The notes under the pieces: model-generated
Seen by the model: only the letters and a program-made list of their open reading frames with translations
The model's database searches: none
Told to the model about the DNA's origin: nothing
Shown: one piece after another, positions 1 through 7,815 of the stretch
How the letters are laid out: every line of letters begins with the position of its first letter
Position numbering within the stretch: position 1 is the stretch's first letter
Translations under genes and position numbers: made by a program
Assembly (NCBI RefSeq): GCF_047149785.1
Contig: NZ_BAAGBE010000001.1
Location: 1,302,001-1,366,000 of the forward strand
Reading direction: 5' to 3'
Source: Nitrobacter sp047149785
GTDB taxonomy: Bacteria > Pseudomonadota > Alphaproteobacteria > Rhizobiales > Xanthobacteraceae
Length of the DNA stretch: 64,000 nt

Positions 1-352
1 GATCAAGCCGCGCGGCCGCCGCAAGACGCCGGGGCGCCCGCTCACCTTCGGAACCACGGAGGCGTTCCTGTCCCAGTTCAGTCTCGAAAACCTCGGCGAC
101 CTGCCGGGTCTGGAAGAACTGAAGGGAACGGGATTGCTGGACTCCCGTCTGCCCGGCGGGTTCAGCGTTCCGACGCCATCGGACGATCCCGCTTTGCGCG
201 ACGATGAGGATCCGCTCGAAGCCGGCGATCTCGAACTGGCGCTGGTCTCGACGCTGGAGCCGGACAGCGACGGCTCAGGCAGCGGCGACGAGGGCCCGAG
301 CGATGCCTCGGACGACGGCAGGAATGCCGAAATCGACGAGAATCTCCCGTAA
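1..352 (+). CDS. scpB: Segregation and condensation protein B, C-terminal part (5' end outside window)
   Basis: ScpB is the winged-helix partner of ScpA and SMC in chromosome condensation and segregation. The reading frame is open from the first bases and ends at a TAA at 350-352. It carries the conserved ScpB C-terminal block, including GRPLTFGTTEAFL and LGDLPGLEELKG, followed by an acidic, Ser/Asp-rich tail of about 60 residues typical of the alphaproteobacterial protein. The start lies upstream of the window. A GNAT gene follows 12 bases later in the same frame. The family call is firm; the acidic tail is probably disordered. Confidence 0.9.
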   Translation, partial: IKPRGRRKTPGRPLTFGTTEAFLSQFSLENLGDLPGLEELKGTGLLDSRLPGGFSVPTPSDDPALRDDEDPLEAGDLELALVSTLEPDSDGSGSGDEGPSDASDDGRNAEIDENLP

Positions 353-364
353 ACGGGCCTTGAT

Positions 365-850
365 GTGGACATCCGGCCCGAGCGGGCCGACGACGCGGCG
401 GACATCGGCGATGTGATCGTCCGGGCCTTTGGCCGGGCCGACGAAGCGCGGCTGGTCGCGGAGTTGCGCGAGGCGGGCGACGCGGCGATTTCGCTGGTTG
501 CTGTCGAGGGTGGGGCGGTGACCGGCCACATCCTGTTGTCACCGGTGGCGGCGCCATTTCGCGCTCTTGCGCTTGCGCCCCTTGCAGTGGCGCCGGAGCG
601 GCAAAAGCAGGGCGTCGGCGCGGCGCTGATAAAGGCCGCCAACGCGCAGGCCCGGCGCGAGGGGTGGGATGCCGTCTTCGTGCTGGGTGATCCGGCCTAT
701 TACGGGCGCTTCGGCTTTCGCGGCGATCTTGCCGCCGGTTTTGAATCGGCTTTCGCAGGAGTCCATTTCATGGTGTTGCCGCTGACTGACGGGCTTCCTG
801 CAACTGAGGGACGGCTCGATTACGCCTTGGCGTTCGGCAATCTGACCTGA
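365..850 (+). CDS. GNAT-family N-acetyltransferase (YhbS-like)
   Basis: This is a 161-residue protein with a single GNAT fold, which transfers an acetyl group from acetyl-CoA to an unknown amine. The acetyl-CoA loop is visible as RQKQGVGAAL near residues 78-87, preceded by the beta strand LALAPLAVAP. The later GDPAYYGRFGF block is typical of the YhbS/COG3153 group. The only usable start is GTG at 365, because the scpB stop at 350-352 is in the same frame just upstream. The 12-base gap suggests cotranscription with scpB. The substrate cannot be read from sequence. Confidence 0.85.
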   Translation: MDIRPERADDAADIGDVIVRAFGRADEARLVAELREAGDAAISLVAVEGGAVTGHILLSPVAAPFRALALAPLAVAPERQKQGVGAALIKAANAQARREGWDAVFVLGDPAYYGRFGFRGDLAAGFESAFAGVHFMVLPLTDGLPATEGRLDYALAFGNLT

Positions 851-1126
851 GCAAGCACTGTCGCGTTTTCGAGTCTGTTTGACCCTGAGGACTGGATGCA
901 GATTTGCTTGAAGAAAGCGCGTTATCCGCGTGGCCTGACCTGGTTTGCGGCAAGCGAACTCAGCAAAACATCAGGCTCGGGCTGGCCTTGATTCCGACAA
1001 GTCGGGAATGGCTCTAAGTATCTGGATAAACAACAGGAAAAACGTTGCTCGGGGCGGTGTCGGGGGTGGTTTGCGCTGGCCCGATGCGCTATATGATTCC
1101 GAACAGAAACCGACCGGAATCCTCTC

Positions 1127-3868
1127 TTGTCAGATACCGAAGATACGAAGCCCGGAGAGCCGCCGGCGCCCTCGGGCATTCGTCCCGTTTCCATCCTCGA
1201 GGAGATGAAGCGCAGCTATCTCGATTACGCCATGAGCGTGATCGTGGCGCGCGCGTTGCCGGATGCGCGCGACGGTCTGAAGCCGGTTCACCGCCGCATC
1301 CTCTACGCGATGTACGAGAACGGTTTCGAGTGGAACAAGCCCTATCGCAAGTCGGCGCGCACCGTCGGCGACGTCATCGGTAAGTATCATCCTCACGGCG
1401 ACCAGTCGGTCTATGACGCGCTGGTGCGCATGGCGCAGGATTTCTCCATGCGCGTGCCGCTGATCGACGGGCAGGGCAATTTCGGCTCGGTCGACGGCGA
1501 TATGGCGGCGGCCATGCGCTACACCGAATCCCGCCTTACCAAAATCGCGCAATCGCTGCTCGACGACATCGACAAGGACACCGTCGATTTTCAGCCGAAC
1601 TACGACAGCAGCGAGAGGGAGCCGTCGGTCCTCCCGGCGAAGTTTCCAAACCTTCTGGTCAACGGCGCCGGCGGCATCGCGGTGGGCATGGCCACCAACA
1701 TTCCGCCGCACAATCTCGGCGAAGTCGTCGACGCCTGCGTGGCGCTGATCGACAATCCGGCGCTCGGGATCGACGACCTCATCAACATCATTCCCGGTCC
1801 GGATTTTCCGACCGGCGGCATCATCCTGGGGCGGCAGGGCATCCGTTCGGCCTACCATCTCGGCCGCGGCTCGATCGTGATGCGCGGCAAGGTCTCGATC
1901 GACACCATCCGCAAGGACCGCGAAGCGATCGTGGTCTCGGAGATCCCGTATCAGGTCAACAAGGCCAGCATGGTCGAACGCATCGCCGACCTGGTGCGCG
2001 AGAAAAAGATCGACGGCATCTCCGATCTGCGCGACGAGTCCGACCGCGAGGGTTTTCGCGTCGTCGTCGAGTTGAAGCGCGACGCCGTTCCCGAGGTCGT
2101 GCTCAACCAGCTCTACCGGTTCACGCCGCTGCAAACCAACTTCGGCGCCAACATGGTGGCGCTGGACGCGGGGCGTCCGCAACTCATGAACCTGAAAGAC
2201 CTGCTGACGCTGTTCATCGCGTTCCGCGAGCAGGTGGTCACGCGTCGCACCAAGTTCCTGCTCAACAAGGCGCGCGACCGCGCCCATATTTTGGTCGGCC
2301 TCGCGATCGCCGTCGCCAACATCGACGAGATCATCCGCGTGATCCGGGAGTCGCCGGATCCCAATGCCGCGCGCGAGACCTTGATGTCGCGCGACTGGCC
2401 GGCCAAAGACGTTGCGGCGATGATCACGCTGATCGACGATCCGCGCCACCGCATGTCGCCGGACGGCACGGCGCGGCTGTCGATGGAGCAGGCGAGGGCC
2501 ATTCTCGATCTGCGCCTGCAGCGCCTGACCGCGCTCGGCCGCGAGGAAATCTCCGAGGAACTCGACAAGCTCGCCGTCGAGATCGCCGATTATCTGGACA
2601 TCCTGCGCTCGCGCGCGCGCGTGCAGGCGATCGTCAAGACCGAGCTTTCGGCGGTGAAGGCCGAATTCGCCACCCCGCGCAAGACCGTCATCGTCGAGCA
2701 GGAAGGCGAGGTCGAGGACGAGGACCTGATCCAGCGCGAGGACATGGTCGTGACCGTCTCGCACGCCGGTTACGTCAAGCGGGTGCCGCTGTCGACCTAT
2801 CGCGCGCAGAAGCGCGGCGGCAAGGGCCGTTCCGGAATGCAGACCCGCGAGGAGGATTTCGTCAGCCGCCTGTTCGTGGCGTCCACGCACACGCCGGTGC
2901 TGTTCTTCTCCTCGCGCGGCCAGGTCTACAAGGAAAAGGTCTGGCGTCTGCCGATGGCGGCGCCGAACGCGCGCGGCAAGGCGATGATCAACATCCTGCC
3001 GCTCGAGCAGGGCGAGCGCATCACCACCATCATGCCGCTGCCGGAGGACGAATCGTCCTGGGCCAATCTGGATGTGATGTTCGCCACCACCAGCGGCACG
3101 GTCCGGCGCAACAAGCTGTCCGATTTCGTCGACGTCCGCCGCTCCGGCATCATCGCGATGAAGCTCGGCGAGGGCGAGGCGATCGTCGACGTGCAGATTT
3201 GCACCGAGCGCGACGACGTGCTGCTGACCGCCGCCGGGGGCCAGTGCATCCGTTTTCCGGTGAGCGACGTGCGCGTGTTTTCGGGGCGGACCTCGATGGG
3301 CGTGCGGGGTATCGCGCTGGCCGGCGGCGACCGGGTGATTTCGCTTTCGATCCTGCACCACTTCGAGGCGACGCCGGCCGAACGCGCCGCCTACCTCAAG
3401 CAGTCCGGCGCGATCCGCCGCGCCGCGACCGGCGAGGATATCGAGCCCGAAGAAGCAACGCCTGAGGCCGACGAGGCCGCTCACACCGACCTTTCGCTGC
3501 CCGAGGGGCGCTATGTGGAGATGGGCGCGGCCGAACAGTTCGTGCTCACGGTGACGGCGCAGGGCTATGGCAAGCGGTCGTCTTCGTTCGAGTTCAGGGT
3601 TTCGGGTCGCGGCGGCAAGGGCATCCGCGCCACCGATCCGACCAAGCTCGGCGAGATCGGTCACCTCGTGGCCGGGTTCCCGGTCGAGATGTCGGACCAG
3701 ATCATGCTGGTCAGCGACGGCGGCCAGTTGATCCGGGTGCCTGTGGAGGGCATCCGCATCACCAGCCGCGCCTCCAAGGGCGTTCGCGTCTTCAATACGG
3801 CCGATGGTGAGCACGTGGTGTCGGTCGAGCACATCCGCGAGGAAAACGAGAACGGCAACGGCGGATAG
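1127..3868 (+). CDS. gyrA: DNA gyrase subunit A
   Basis: GyrA is the DNA-cleaving and DNA-wrapping subunit that introduces negative supercoils together with GyrB. The 913-residue product has the winged-helix domain with the catalytic tyrosine in RYTES (about residue 132), a tower and coiled coil, and a C-terminal beta-pinwheel. The GyrA box QKRGGKG (near residue 561) separates it from ParC. A second GRGGKG motif occurs in the pinwheel, with an acidic loop between blades. The start is TTG at 1127, giving MSDTEDTK. The quinolone-pocket sequence is HPHGDQSVYD, with Gln at the position of E. coli Ser83. The stop codon abuts a palindromic repeat. Confidence 0.97.
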   Translation: MSDTEDTKPGEPPAPSGIRPVSILEEMKRSYLDYAMSVIVARALPDARDGLKPVHRRILYAMYENGFEWNKPYRKSARTVGDVIGKYHPHGDQSVYDALVRMAQDFSMRVPLIDGQGNFGSVDGDMAAAMRYTESRLTKIAQSLLDDIDKDTVDFQPNYDSSEREPSVLPAKFPNLLVNGAGGIAVGMATNIPPHNLGEVVDACVALIDNPALGIDDLINIIPGPDFPTGGIILGRQGIRSAYHLGRGSIVMRGKVSIDTIRKDREAIVVSEIPYQVNKASMVERIADLVREKKIDGISDLRDESDREGFRVVVELKRDAVPEVVLNQLYRFTPLQTNFGANMVALDAGRPQLMNLKDLLTLFIAFREQVVTRRTKFLLNKARDRAHILVGLAIAVANIDEIIRVIRESPDPNAARETLMSRDWPAKDVAAMITLIDDPRHRMSPDGTARLSMEQARAILDLRLQRLTALGREEISEELDKLAVEIADYLDILRSRARVQAIVKTELSAVKAEFATPRKTVIVEQEGEVEDEDLIQREDMVVTVSHAGYVKRVPLSTYRAQKRGGKGRSGMQTREEDFVSRLFVASTHTPVLFFSSRGQVYKEKVWRLPMAAPNARGKAMINILPLEQGERITTIMPLPEDESSWANLDVMFATTSGTVRRNKLSDFVDVRRSGIIAMKLGEGEAIVDVQICTERDDVLLTAAGGQCIRFPVSDVRVFSGRTSMGVRGIALAGGDRVISLSILHHFEATPAERAAYLKQSGAIRRAATGEDIEPEEATPEADEAAHTDLSLPEGRYVEMGAAEQFVLTVTAQGYGKRSSSFEFRVSGRGGKGIRATDPTKLGEIGHLVAGFPVEMSDQIMLVSDGGQLIRVPVEGIRITSRASKGVRVFNTADGEHVVSVEHIREENENGNGG

Positions 3869-3940
3869 AGCATGATCCCGAAAAAGCCTGCCCCGGACTT
3901 GATCCGGGGTGGAAACCGGTTTTCGGAAAAGATCATGCTC
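3868..3940. repeat. Palindromic intergenic repeat, family A (full copy)
   Basis: This element of about 73 bases begins GAGCATGATC and ends GATCATGCTC, so its ends are inverted repeats. It has CCGAAAA/TTTTCGG inner arms and a central CCCCGGACTTGATCCGGGG hairpin. It begins on the last base of the gyrA stop codon. A shorter relative on the opposite strand lies at 52141-52190. Such elements are common between genes in Bradyrhizobiaceae chromosomes. It could act as an RNA hairpin at the 3' end of the gyrA message. Confidence 0.8.
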
Positions 3941-4014
3941 AAACAAGAGATAAACGACGAGCTGATTCAACGTCGTTGAAACAGACTCCACCCCCGCGTT
4001 TGTGCCGCAACGCA

Positions 4015-4044
4015 AAAGCCGCCCGTGGGCATACGGGCGGCTTT
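4015..4044. terminator. Bidirectional hairpin terminator between convergent genes
   Basis: The arms AAAGCCGCCCGT and ACGGGCGGCTTT form a perfect 12-base-pair stem around a 6-base loop. It lies between the end of gyrA (+) and the end of the small secreted-protein gene (-). The A/T ends of the stem give a short U-run in either direction, better on the minus strand. It is a probable intrinsic terminator for both transcripts. Confidence 0.8.
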
Positions 4045-4078
4045 GCCTTGGAGGCTCGAAGATCCGGAAAAATCCGGA

Positions 4079-4333
4079 TCAGCGATTGTTTGCCGTCACC
4101 AGACGGGCTTCACGAACGGTCGTCCTGGAATCGGCGGCACGAAGACAGGACGCCGCGAAATTCGGCCAGGTCTGCTCCGAGCAGGCTGTCGCCGCCGGGT
4201 GGATGTCGAGACGGTCGCCCTTGGCGAGCGGGACCGGCGTGCTGGCCGAAACCTGCGGAGCGAAACCCGGGAGAATGGTGAGGGCGGCTGCGATGAACGC
4301 TGCAACCGCGATTGCGGAAAGAGCCTTGATCAT
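4079..4333 (-). CDS. Small secreted protein of unknown function
   Basis: This is an 84-residue protein with a clear signal peptide: a Lys near the start, a hydrophobic stretch rich in Ala, Ile and Leu, and an alanine-rich cleavage region ending near VSAS. The mature part is about 55 residues and holds two cysteines in a CSEQTWPNFAASC block that could form one disulfide. I recognise this pattern as a small periplasmic protein family common in Bradyrhizobiaceae, but no function is known to me. It converges with gyrA across a hairpin terminator and diverges from coaD. Confidence 0.75.
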   Translation of the reverse strand: MIKALSAIAVAAFIAAALTILPGFAPQVSASTPVPLAKGDRLDIHPAATACSEQTWPNFAASCLRAADSRTTVREARLVTANNR

Positions 4334-4657
4334 GACGGTCCCCTGTTTTGGCCTTGCCGTTTGCGGCTTGTCGGTCCGTTTGGTTAGGCGGATTGATAGC
4401 CGGCTCCGGTTTCGCGATGTCTTCGCTGTCTCCGGAAAGTGGTTTCATCGACCGCAAAATTGTTTCGCCTTGGCTCGCCGGACGAAACAGAACGCTGGAA
4501 ACTCTAGTGATTTCAGTGATCTTGCTGCCACCCCGATAAGACGCGCCAAGCCCTGAATTGGTTCGGCCGAGGGGGCAAAATAAAAATCGGCTTCGTTCGC
4601 CATGATCGCGGAACCCGCTTCGCTTGCGGCCTCAAAGCGGTCGCGCTAGAGGGGGAT
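4334..4657. other. Intergenic region between divergent genes
   Basis: This stretch of about 320 bases separates the small secreted-protein gene (-) from coaD (+) and should hold both promoters. I see no convincing reading frame with a family signature and no strong operator palindrome. The part from about 4480 to 4600 is more AT-rich than the flanking genes. Confidence 0.5.
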
Positions 4658-5155
4658 ATGCCCCGTGTCGCGCTTTATCCCGGATCGTTCGATCCCGTCA
4701 CCAACGGCCATCTCGATGTCGTCAGGCGCGCCGTCGTCCTGTGCGACCGTCTGGTCGTTGCAATCGGTCTTCATCCGGGCAAAAAGCCGCTGTTCTCGGC
4801 CGAGGAGCGCCTCGCGATGGCGCGCTCGGAGTTCGCGCCGGTCGCAGCCGAAGCCGGCTGTGCTTTCGACTGCACGACCTATGACAACCTTACCGTCGCG
4901 GCCGCGCAGAAGGCCGGCGCCACGATCATGATCCGCGGCCTGCGCGACGGCACCGATCTCGACTACGAAATGCAGATCGCCGGCATGAACGAAACCATGG
5001 CGGGCGGCGTGCATACGGTGTTCGTCCCGGCTTCGCCCGCCGTCCGCCCGATCAGCGCCACACTGGTGCGTCAGATCGCGGCCATGGGCGGGGATGTGTC
5101 GGCCTTCGTTCCGCAAGCGGTCGTATCGCTCCTCAAGACCAAATTCCCCGGCTGA
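4658..5155 (+). CDS. coaD: Phosphopantetheine adenylyltransferase
   Basis: CoaD catalyses the penultimate step of coenzyme A synthesis, joining ATP and 4'-phosphopantetheine to give dephospho-CoA and pyrophosphate. The 165-residue length is normal. The nucleotidyltransferase signature appears as GSFDPVTNGH near residues 9-18 (the HxGH-type motif TNGH), followed by RGLRDGTDLDYE and the C-terminal ISATLVRQ block matching the family's ISSTxxR motif. The start is ATG after an AGAGGGGGAT purine-rich ribosome-binding region. The protein acts in the cytoplasm. The secreted cyclophilin follows 32 bases downstream. Confidence 0.96.
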   Translation: MPRVALYPGSFDPVTNGHLDVVRRAVVLCDRLVVAIGLHPGKKPLFSAEERLAMARSEFAPVAAEAGCAFDCTTYDNLTVAAAQKAGATIMIRGLRDGTDLDYEMQIAGMNETMAGGVHTVFVPASPAVRPISATLVRQIAAMGGDVSAFVPQAVVSLLKTKFPG

Positions 5156-5187
5156 ATGGACCAGCCTTTCTCTGATCCGGAGTTGTC

Positions 5188-5748
5188 ATGATTAGAATCC
5201 TTGGCCTCGTCGCCGCGCTGATGTTTGCGATCCCCGCTCTCGCTCAACCCCTGCCTGCCAACCTCGACAAGCAGAATGCGATCGTGATCGACAGCACGAA
5301 GGGCCGCATCGTCATCAAGCTGCGCACCGACATCGCGCCCAAACACGCCGAGCGCATCAAGCAGCTCGCCCGGGACGGCTTCTACAACAACGTTCCGTTC
5401 CATCGCGTTATGGCCGGCTTCATGGCGCAGACGGGTGACGGCCAGAATTTCAACGGTACCGGCGGCTCGAAATATCCGGACCTCAAGGCCGAGTTCTCCA
5501 ACGTGCCGTTCAAGCGCGGCGTGGTCGGAATGGCGAGGGCGGCAAGTCCGGACTCGGCGAACTCGCAGTTTTTCATCTGCTTTGCCGATGCGCCTTTCCT
5601 CAACGGCAAGTACACGGTGGTCGGTGAGGTCGTCTCCGGCATGGACGTGGTGGACAAGCTGAAGAAGGCGCCGGCCGGCTCTGCCAGCGGCACCGTTACC
5701 GATCCGGACAAGATGCTGAAGGTTCAGGTCGCCTCCGACATCAAGTGA
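5188..5748 (+). CDS. ppiA: Periplasmic peptidyl-prolyl cis-trans isomerase (cyclophilin type)
   Basis: This 186-residue protein starts with a signal peptide (about 20 residues ending near ALAQ), so the cyclophilin domain acts in the periplasm. Domain signatures are FYNNVPFHRVMAGFMAQTGD, carrying the catalytic Arg of the FHR motif, and the NSQFFICFADAPFLNGKYTVVGEV block. It speeds proline isomerisation during envelope protein folding. It is followed after only 4 bases by a TonB-like gene and then by a second cyclophilin without a signal peptide, so the three are probably one transcript. The call is firm; the symbol follows the usual periplasmic naming. Confidence 0.93.
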   Translation: MIRILGLVAALMFAIPALAQPLPANLDKQNAIVIDSTKGRIVIKLRTDIAPKHAERIKQLARDGFYNNVPFHRVMAGFMAQTGDGQNFNGTGGSKYPDLKAEFSNVPFKRGVVGMARAASPDSANSQFFICFADAPFLNGKYTVVGEVVSGMDVVDKLKKAPAGSASGTVTDPDKMLKVQVASDIK

Positions 5749-5752
5749 ACGC

Positions 5753-6181
5753 ATGCGCTGGCCGGCCTTCATGGTCGCAATCTGCATCGGCAGCCTTGGA
5801 GCAGGATATGCGATGGCCGAGGACGTCGGCGTCGCGAATCTCGCCGCCATGTCCGCGCGATTGAAGCAATGCTGGCAGCCGCCGGCGTTGCCGCGCGGCA
5901 ATCCAGGCATGGAGATCACCGTGCAGTTCACCTTCAAGCGCGACGGCAACCTCCTGGGTCATCCCCGGATCACCTACGAGACGCGCGAGGCGACGGACGA
6001 CGAGCGCATCATCTACCGGACGGCCGTGATGCAAGCATTGCAACGCTGTGTTCCGATGCCATTTACCTCGGGCATGGGCAATGCGATCGCGGGCCGTCCC
6101 CTGACCATTCGATTTGACGATCGACGGACCCATCCCAAACCGAAAGAGAAGAGAGCATGGCTGACGACGACAACACTTTGA
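5753..6181 (+). CDS. Secreted protein with TonB/TolA C-terminal-like domain
   Basis: This is a 142-residue protein with an N-terminal signal peptide ending near AMAED. The region around residues 35-120 resembles the TonB/TolA C-terminal fold: LKQCWQPP, then alternating strands with ITVQFTFKRDGNLLGHP and a later QALQRCVPMPF. There is no proline-rich spanning segment and no transmembrane anchor beyond the signal, so it is not a full TonB. It lies 4 bases after ppiA, and its 3' end overlaps the ppiB start by 25 bases, which indicates translational coupling. The function is unknown; an envelope role is inferred. Confidence 0.7.
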   Translation: MRWPAFMVAICIGSLGAGYAMAEDVGVANLAAMSARLKQCWQPPALPRGNPGMEITVQFTFKRDGNLLGHPRITYETREATDDERIIYRTAVMQALQRCVPMPFTSGMGNAIAGRPLTIRFDDRRTHPKPKEKRAWLTTTTL

Positions 6182-6621
6182 TCCTCGAAACCACAAAGGG
6201 GCCTGTGACGATCCAAATGCGTCCGGATCTCGCCCCCAATCATGTCGCGCGGATCAAGGAGCTGGTGCGCGAGGGCTTCTACGATGGCATCGTCTTTCAT
6301 CGCGTCATCGAGGGCTTCATGGCGCAGACCGGATGCCCGCAAGGCACCGGGATGGGCGGCTCCGGCCAGAAGCTGAAGGCCGAGTTCAACCGGGAGCCGC
6401 ATGTGCGCGGCACGGCCTCCATGGCGCGGGCGCAAAGTCCGGACTCGGGCGACAGCCAGTTCTTCATCTGCTTCGATGACGCCTCGTTCCTGGACGGACA
6501 ATATACCGTGTGGGGCAAGGTGACCGAGGGCATGGAGAACGTCGACAAGATCAAGCGTGGCGAGCCGGTGCAGGATCCTGACAAGATCGTCAAGGCCAGA
6601 ATGGCGGCGGACGCGGCTTGA
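6157..6621 (+). CDS. ppiB: Cytoplasmic peptidyl-prolyl cis-trans isomerase (cyclophilin type)
   Basis: This 154-residue cyclophilin has no signal peptide, so it works in the cytoplasm. Motifs are FYDGIVFHRVIEGFMAQTGC with the catalytic Arg of FHR, and GDSQFFICFDDASFLDGQYTVWG. It is a close paralogue of the secreted cyclophilin 0.4 kb upstream, and the pair probably arose by duplication. The ATG at 6157 lies inside the end of the TonB-like gene, preceded by an AGAGAAGAGAG purine stretch that serves as ribosome-binding site. A palindromic repeat follows the stop codon. Confidence 0.95.
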   Translation: MADDDNTLILETTKGPVTIQMRPDLAPNHVARIKELVREGFYDGIVFHRVIEGFMAQTGCPQGTGMGGSGQKLKAEFNREPHVRGTASMARAQSPDSGDSQFFICFDDASFLDGQYTVWGKVTEGMENVDKIKRGEPVQDPDKIVKARMAADAA

Positions 6622-6632
6622 ACGCTGACACC

Positions 6633-6724
6633 CGTCATGCGCGGGCTTGACCCGCGCATCCATCCGTCTTCACAAGAGTCTTTCAAAGAAGGATGGATTG
6701 CCGGGTCGAGCCCGGCAATGACGG
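6633..6724. repeat. Palindromic intergenic repeat, family C (compound copy)
   Basis: The element contains two back-to-back hairpins: ATGCGCGGGCTTGACCCGCGCAT, and GCCGGGTCGAGCCCGGC further on, joined by a CTTTCAAAGAAG linker. The outer ends CGTCAT and ATGACGG are inverted. It fills the gap between ppiB and queA. Related elements lie near 61423, 61581, 62741 and 63880. It is fully open in the queA frame, which can mislead start prediction. Confidence 0.85.
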
Positions 6725-6732
6725 CTTACAGT

Positions 6733-7815
6733 ATGCGAACCGATCTCTTCGATTTCGAGCTGCCGTCCGAGCGCATTGCGCTGCGTCCGGCGATCCCGCG
6801 CGATTCCGCGCGGATGCTGGTGGTGCAGCCGGGAGCGGGGTTGCACGACCGGCACGTGAGCGATCTTCCGGAATGGCTGCGGCCGGGCGACCAGCTCGTG
6901 GTGAACGATACCCGCGTCATTGCAGCGCAATTGCATGGCCGCCGCATCGGTCGCGAAGCGGAGCCGAGGATCGAAGCGACGCTGATCAAGCGTCTCGACG
7001 GCTCGCGGTGGAATGCGCTGGTGAAACCGGCCAGGAAGCTCGATGCGGGAGACGTCGTGCGCTTCGGCAACGAGGGGCGGGTGTGCTTCCTCGGGCATCT
7101 GGACGCAAAGGTCGAAAACAAGGGCGAGGAGGGCGAAGTCACGCTCGCCTTCACTTTTCATGGGCCGACGCTGGATCAGGCGATCGCAGATCTCGGTTCG
7201 ACACCGCTGCCGCCCTATATCGCCTCGAGGCGCGCGCCCGACGACCGCGATGCCGCCGACTATCAGACCATATTCGCGGTTCACGAGGGCGCGGTCGCAG
7301 CGCCGACCGCGGGCCTGCATTTCACGCCGGCAATGGAAGCGACGCTGCGCGAACGCGGCGTCGGAATCAATCGCGTGACGCTGCACGTCGGCGCGGGAAC
7401 TTTTCTGCCCGTCAAGGCCGAGGACACCGCCGGGCACCGAATGCACTCGGAATGGGGCGCGATCTCCGCCGAGACCGCCGACGCGCTGAACGCAGCGCGC
7501 GGGAACGGCGGCCGGGTCGTCGCGGTCGGCACCACCTCGTTGCGGCTTTTGGAGAGCGCGACGACGGAGGACGGACGGGTTGCGCCGTTCACCGGCGACA
7601 CCGCGATTTTCATCACGCCGGGCTATCGCTTTCGCGCCGTCGACATTCTGATGACGAACTTTCATCTGCCGCGCTCGACGCTGTTCATGCTGGTCTCCGC
7701 CTTCAGTGGTCTGGACACCATGAAACAGGCCTATGCTCACGCGATCGCGGGCGGCTATCGCTTTTATTCCTATGGCGACGCCTGCCTGTTGTTTCCGGCA
7801 GCGCCTGCCGCATGA
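6733..7815 (+). CDS. queA: S-adenosylmethionine:tRNA ribosyltransferase-isomerase
   Basis: QueA transfers and isomerises the ribosyl group of SAM onto 7-aminomethyl-7-deazaguanine in tRNA, forming epoxyqueuosine. The 360-residue product begins MRTDLFDFELPSERIA, the family's usual N-terminus, and contains the conserved VVNDTRVIAAQ, AAPTAGLHF, LHVGAGTFLPV and NFHLPRSTL blocks. The frame stays open upstream to 6637, but that extension reads through a palindromic repeat, so the ATG at 6733 is chosen. The stop overlaps the tgt start (ATGA), indicating coupling with the preceding enzyme of the queuosine pathway. Confidence 0.96.
   Translation: MRTDLFDFELPSERIALRPAIPRDSARMLVVQPGAGLHDRHVSDLPEWLRPGDQLVVNDTRVIAAQLHGRRIGREAEPRIEATLIKRLDGSRWNALVKPARKLDAGDVVRFGNEGRVCFLGHLDAKVENKGEEGEVTLAFTFHGPTLDQAIADLGSTPLPPYIASRRAPDDRDAADYQTIFAVHEGAVAAPTAGLHFTPAMEATLRERGVGINRVTLHVGAGTFLPVKAEDTAGHRMHSEWGAISAETADALNAARGNGGRVVAVGTTSLRLLESATTEDGRVAPFTGDTAIFITPGYRFRAVDILMTNFHLPRSTLFMLVSAFSGLDTMKQAYAHAIAGGYRFYSYGDACLLFPAAPAA

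Noticed and set aside
1130..4015. 961-codon open frame on the minus strand opposite gyrA
   Set aside because: It is a complement-frame shadow of gyrA in high-GC DNA. It shows no family motif, while the + frame is a complete GyrA.
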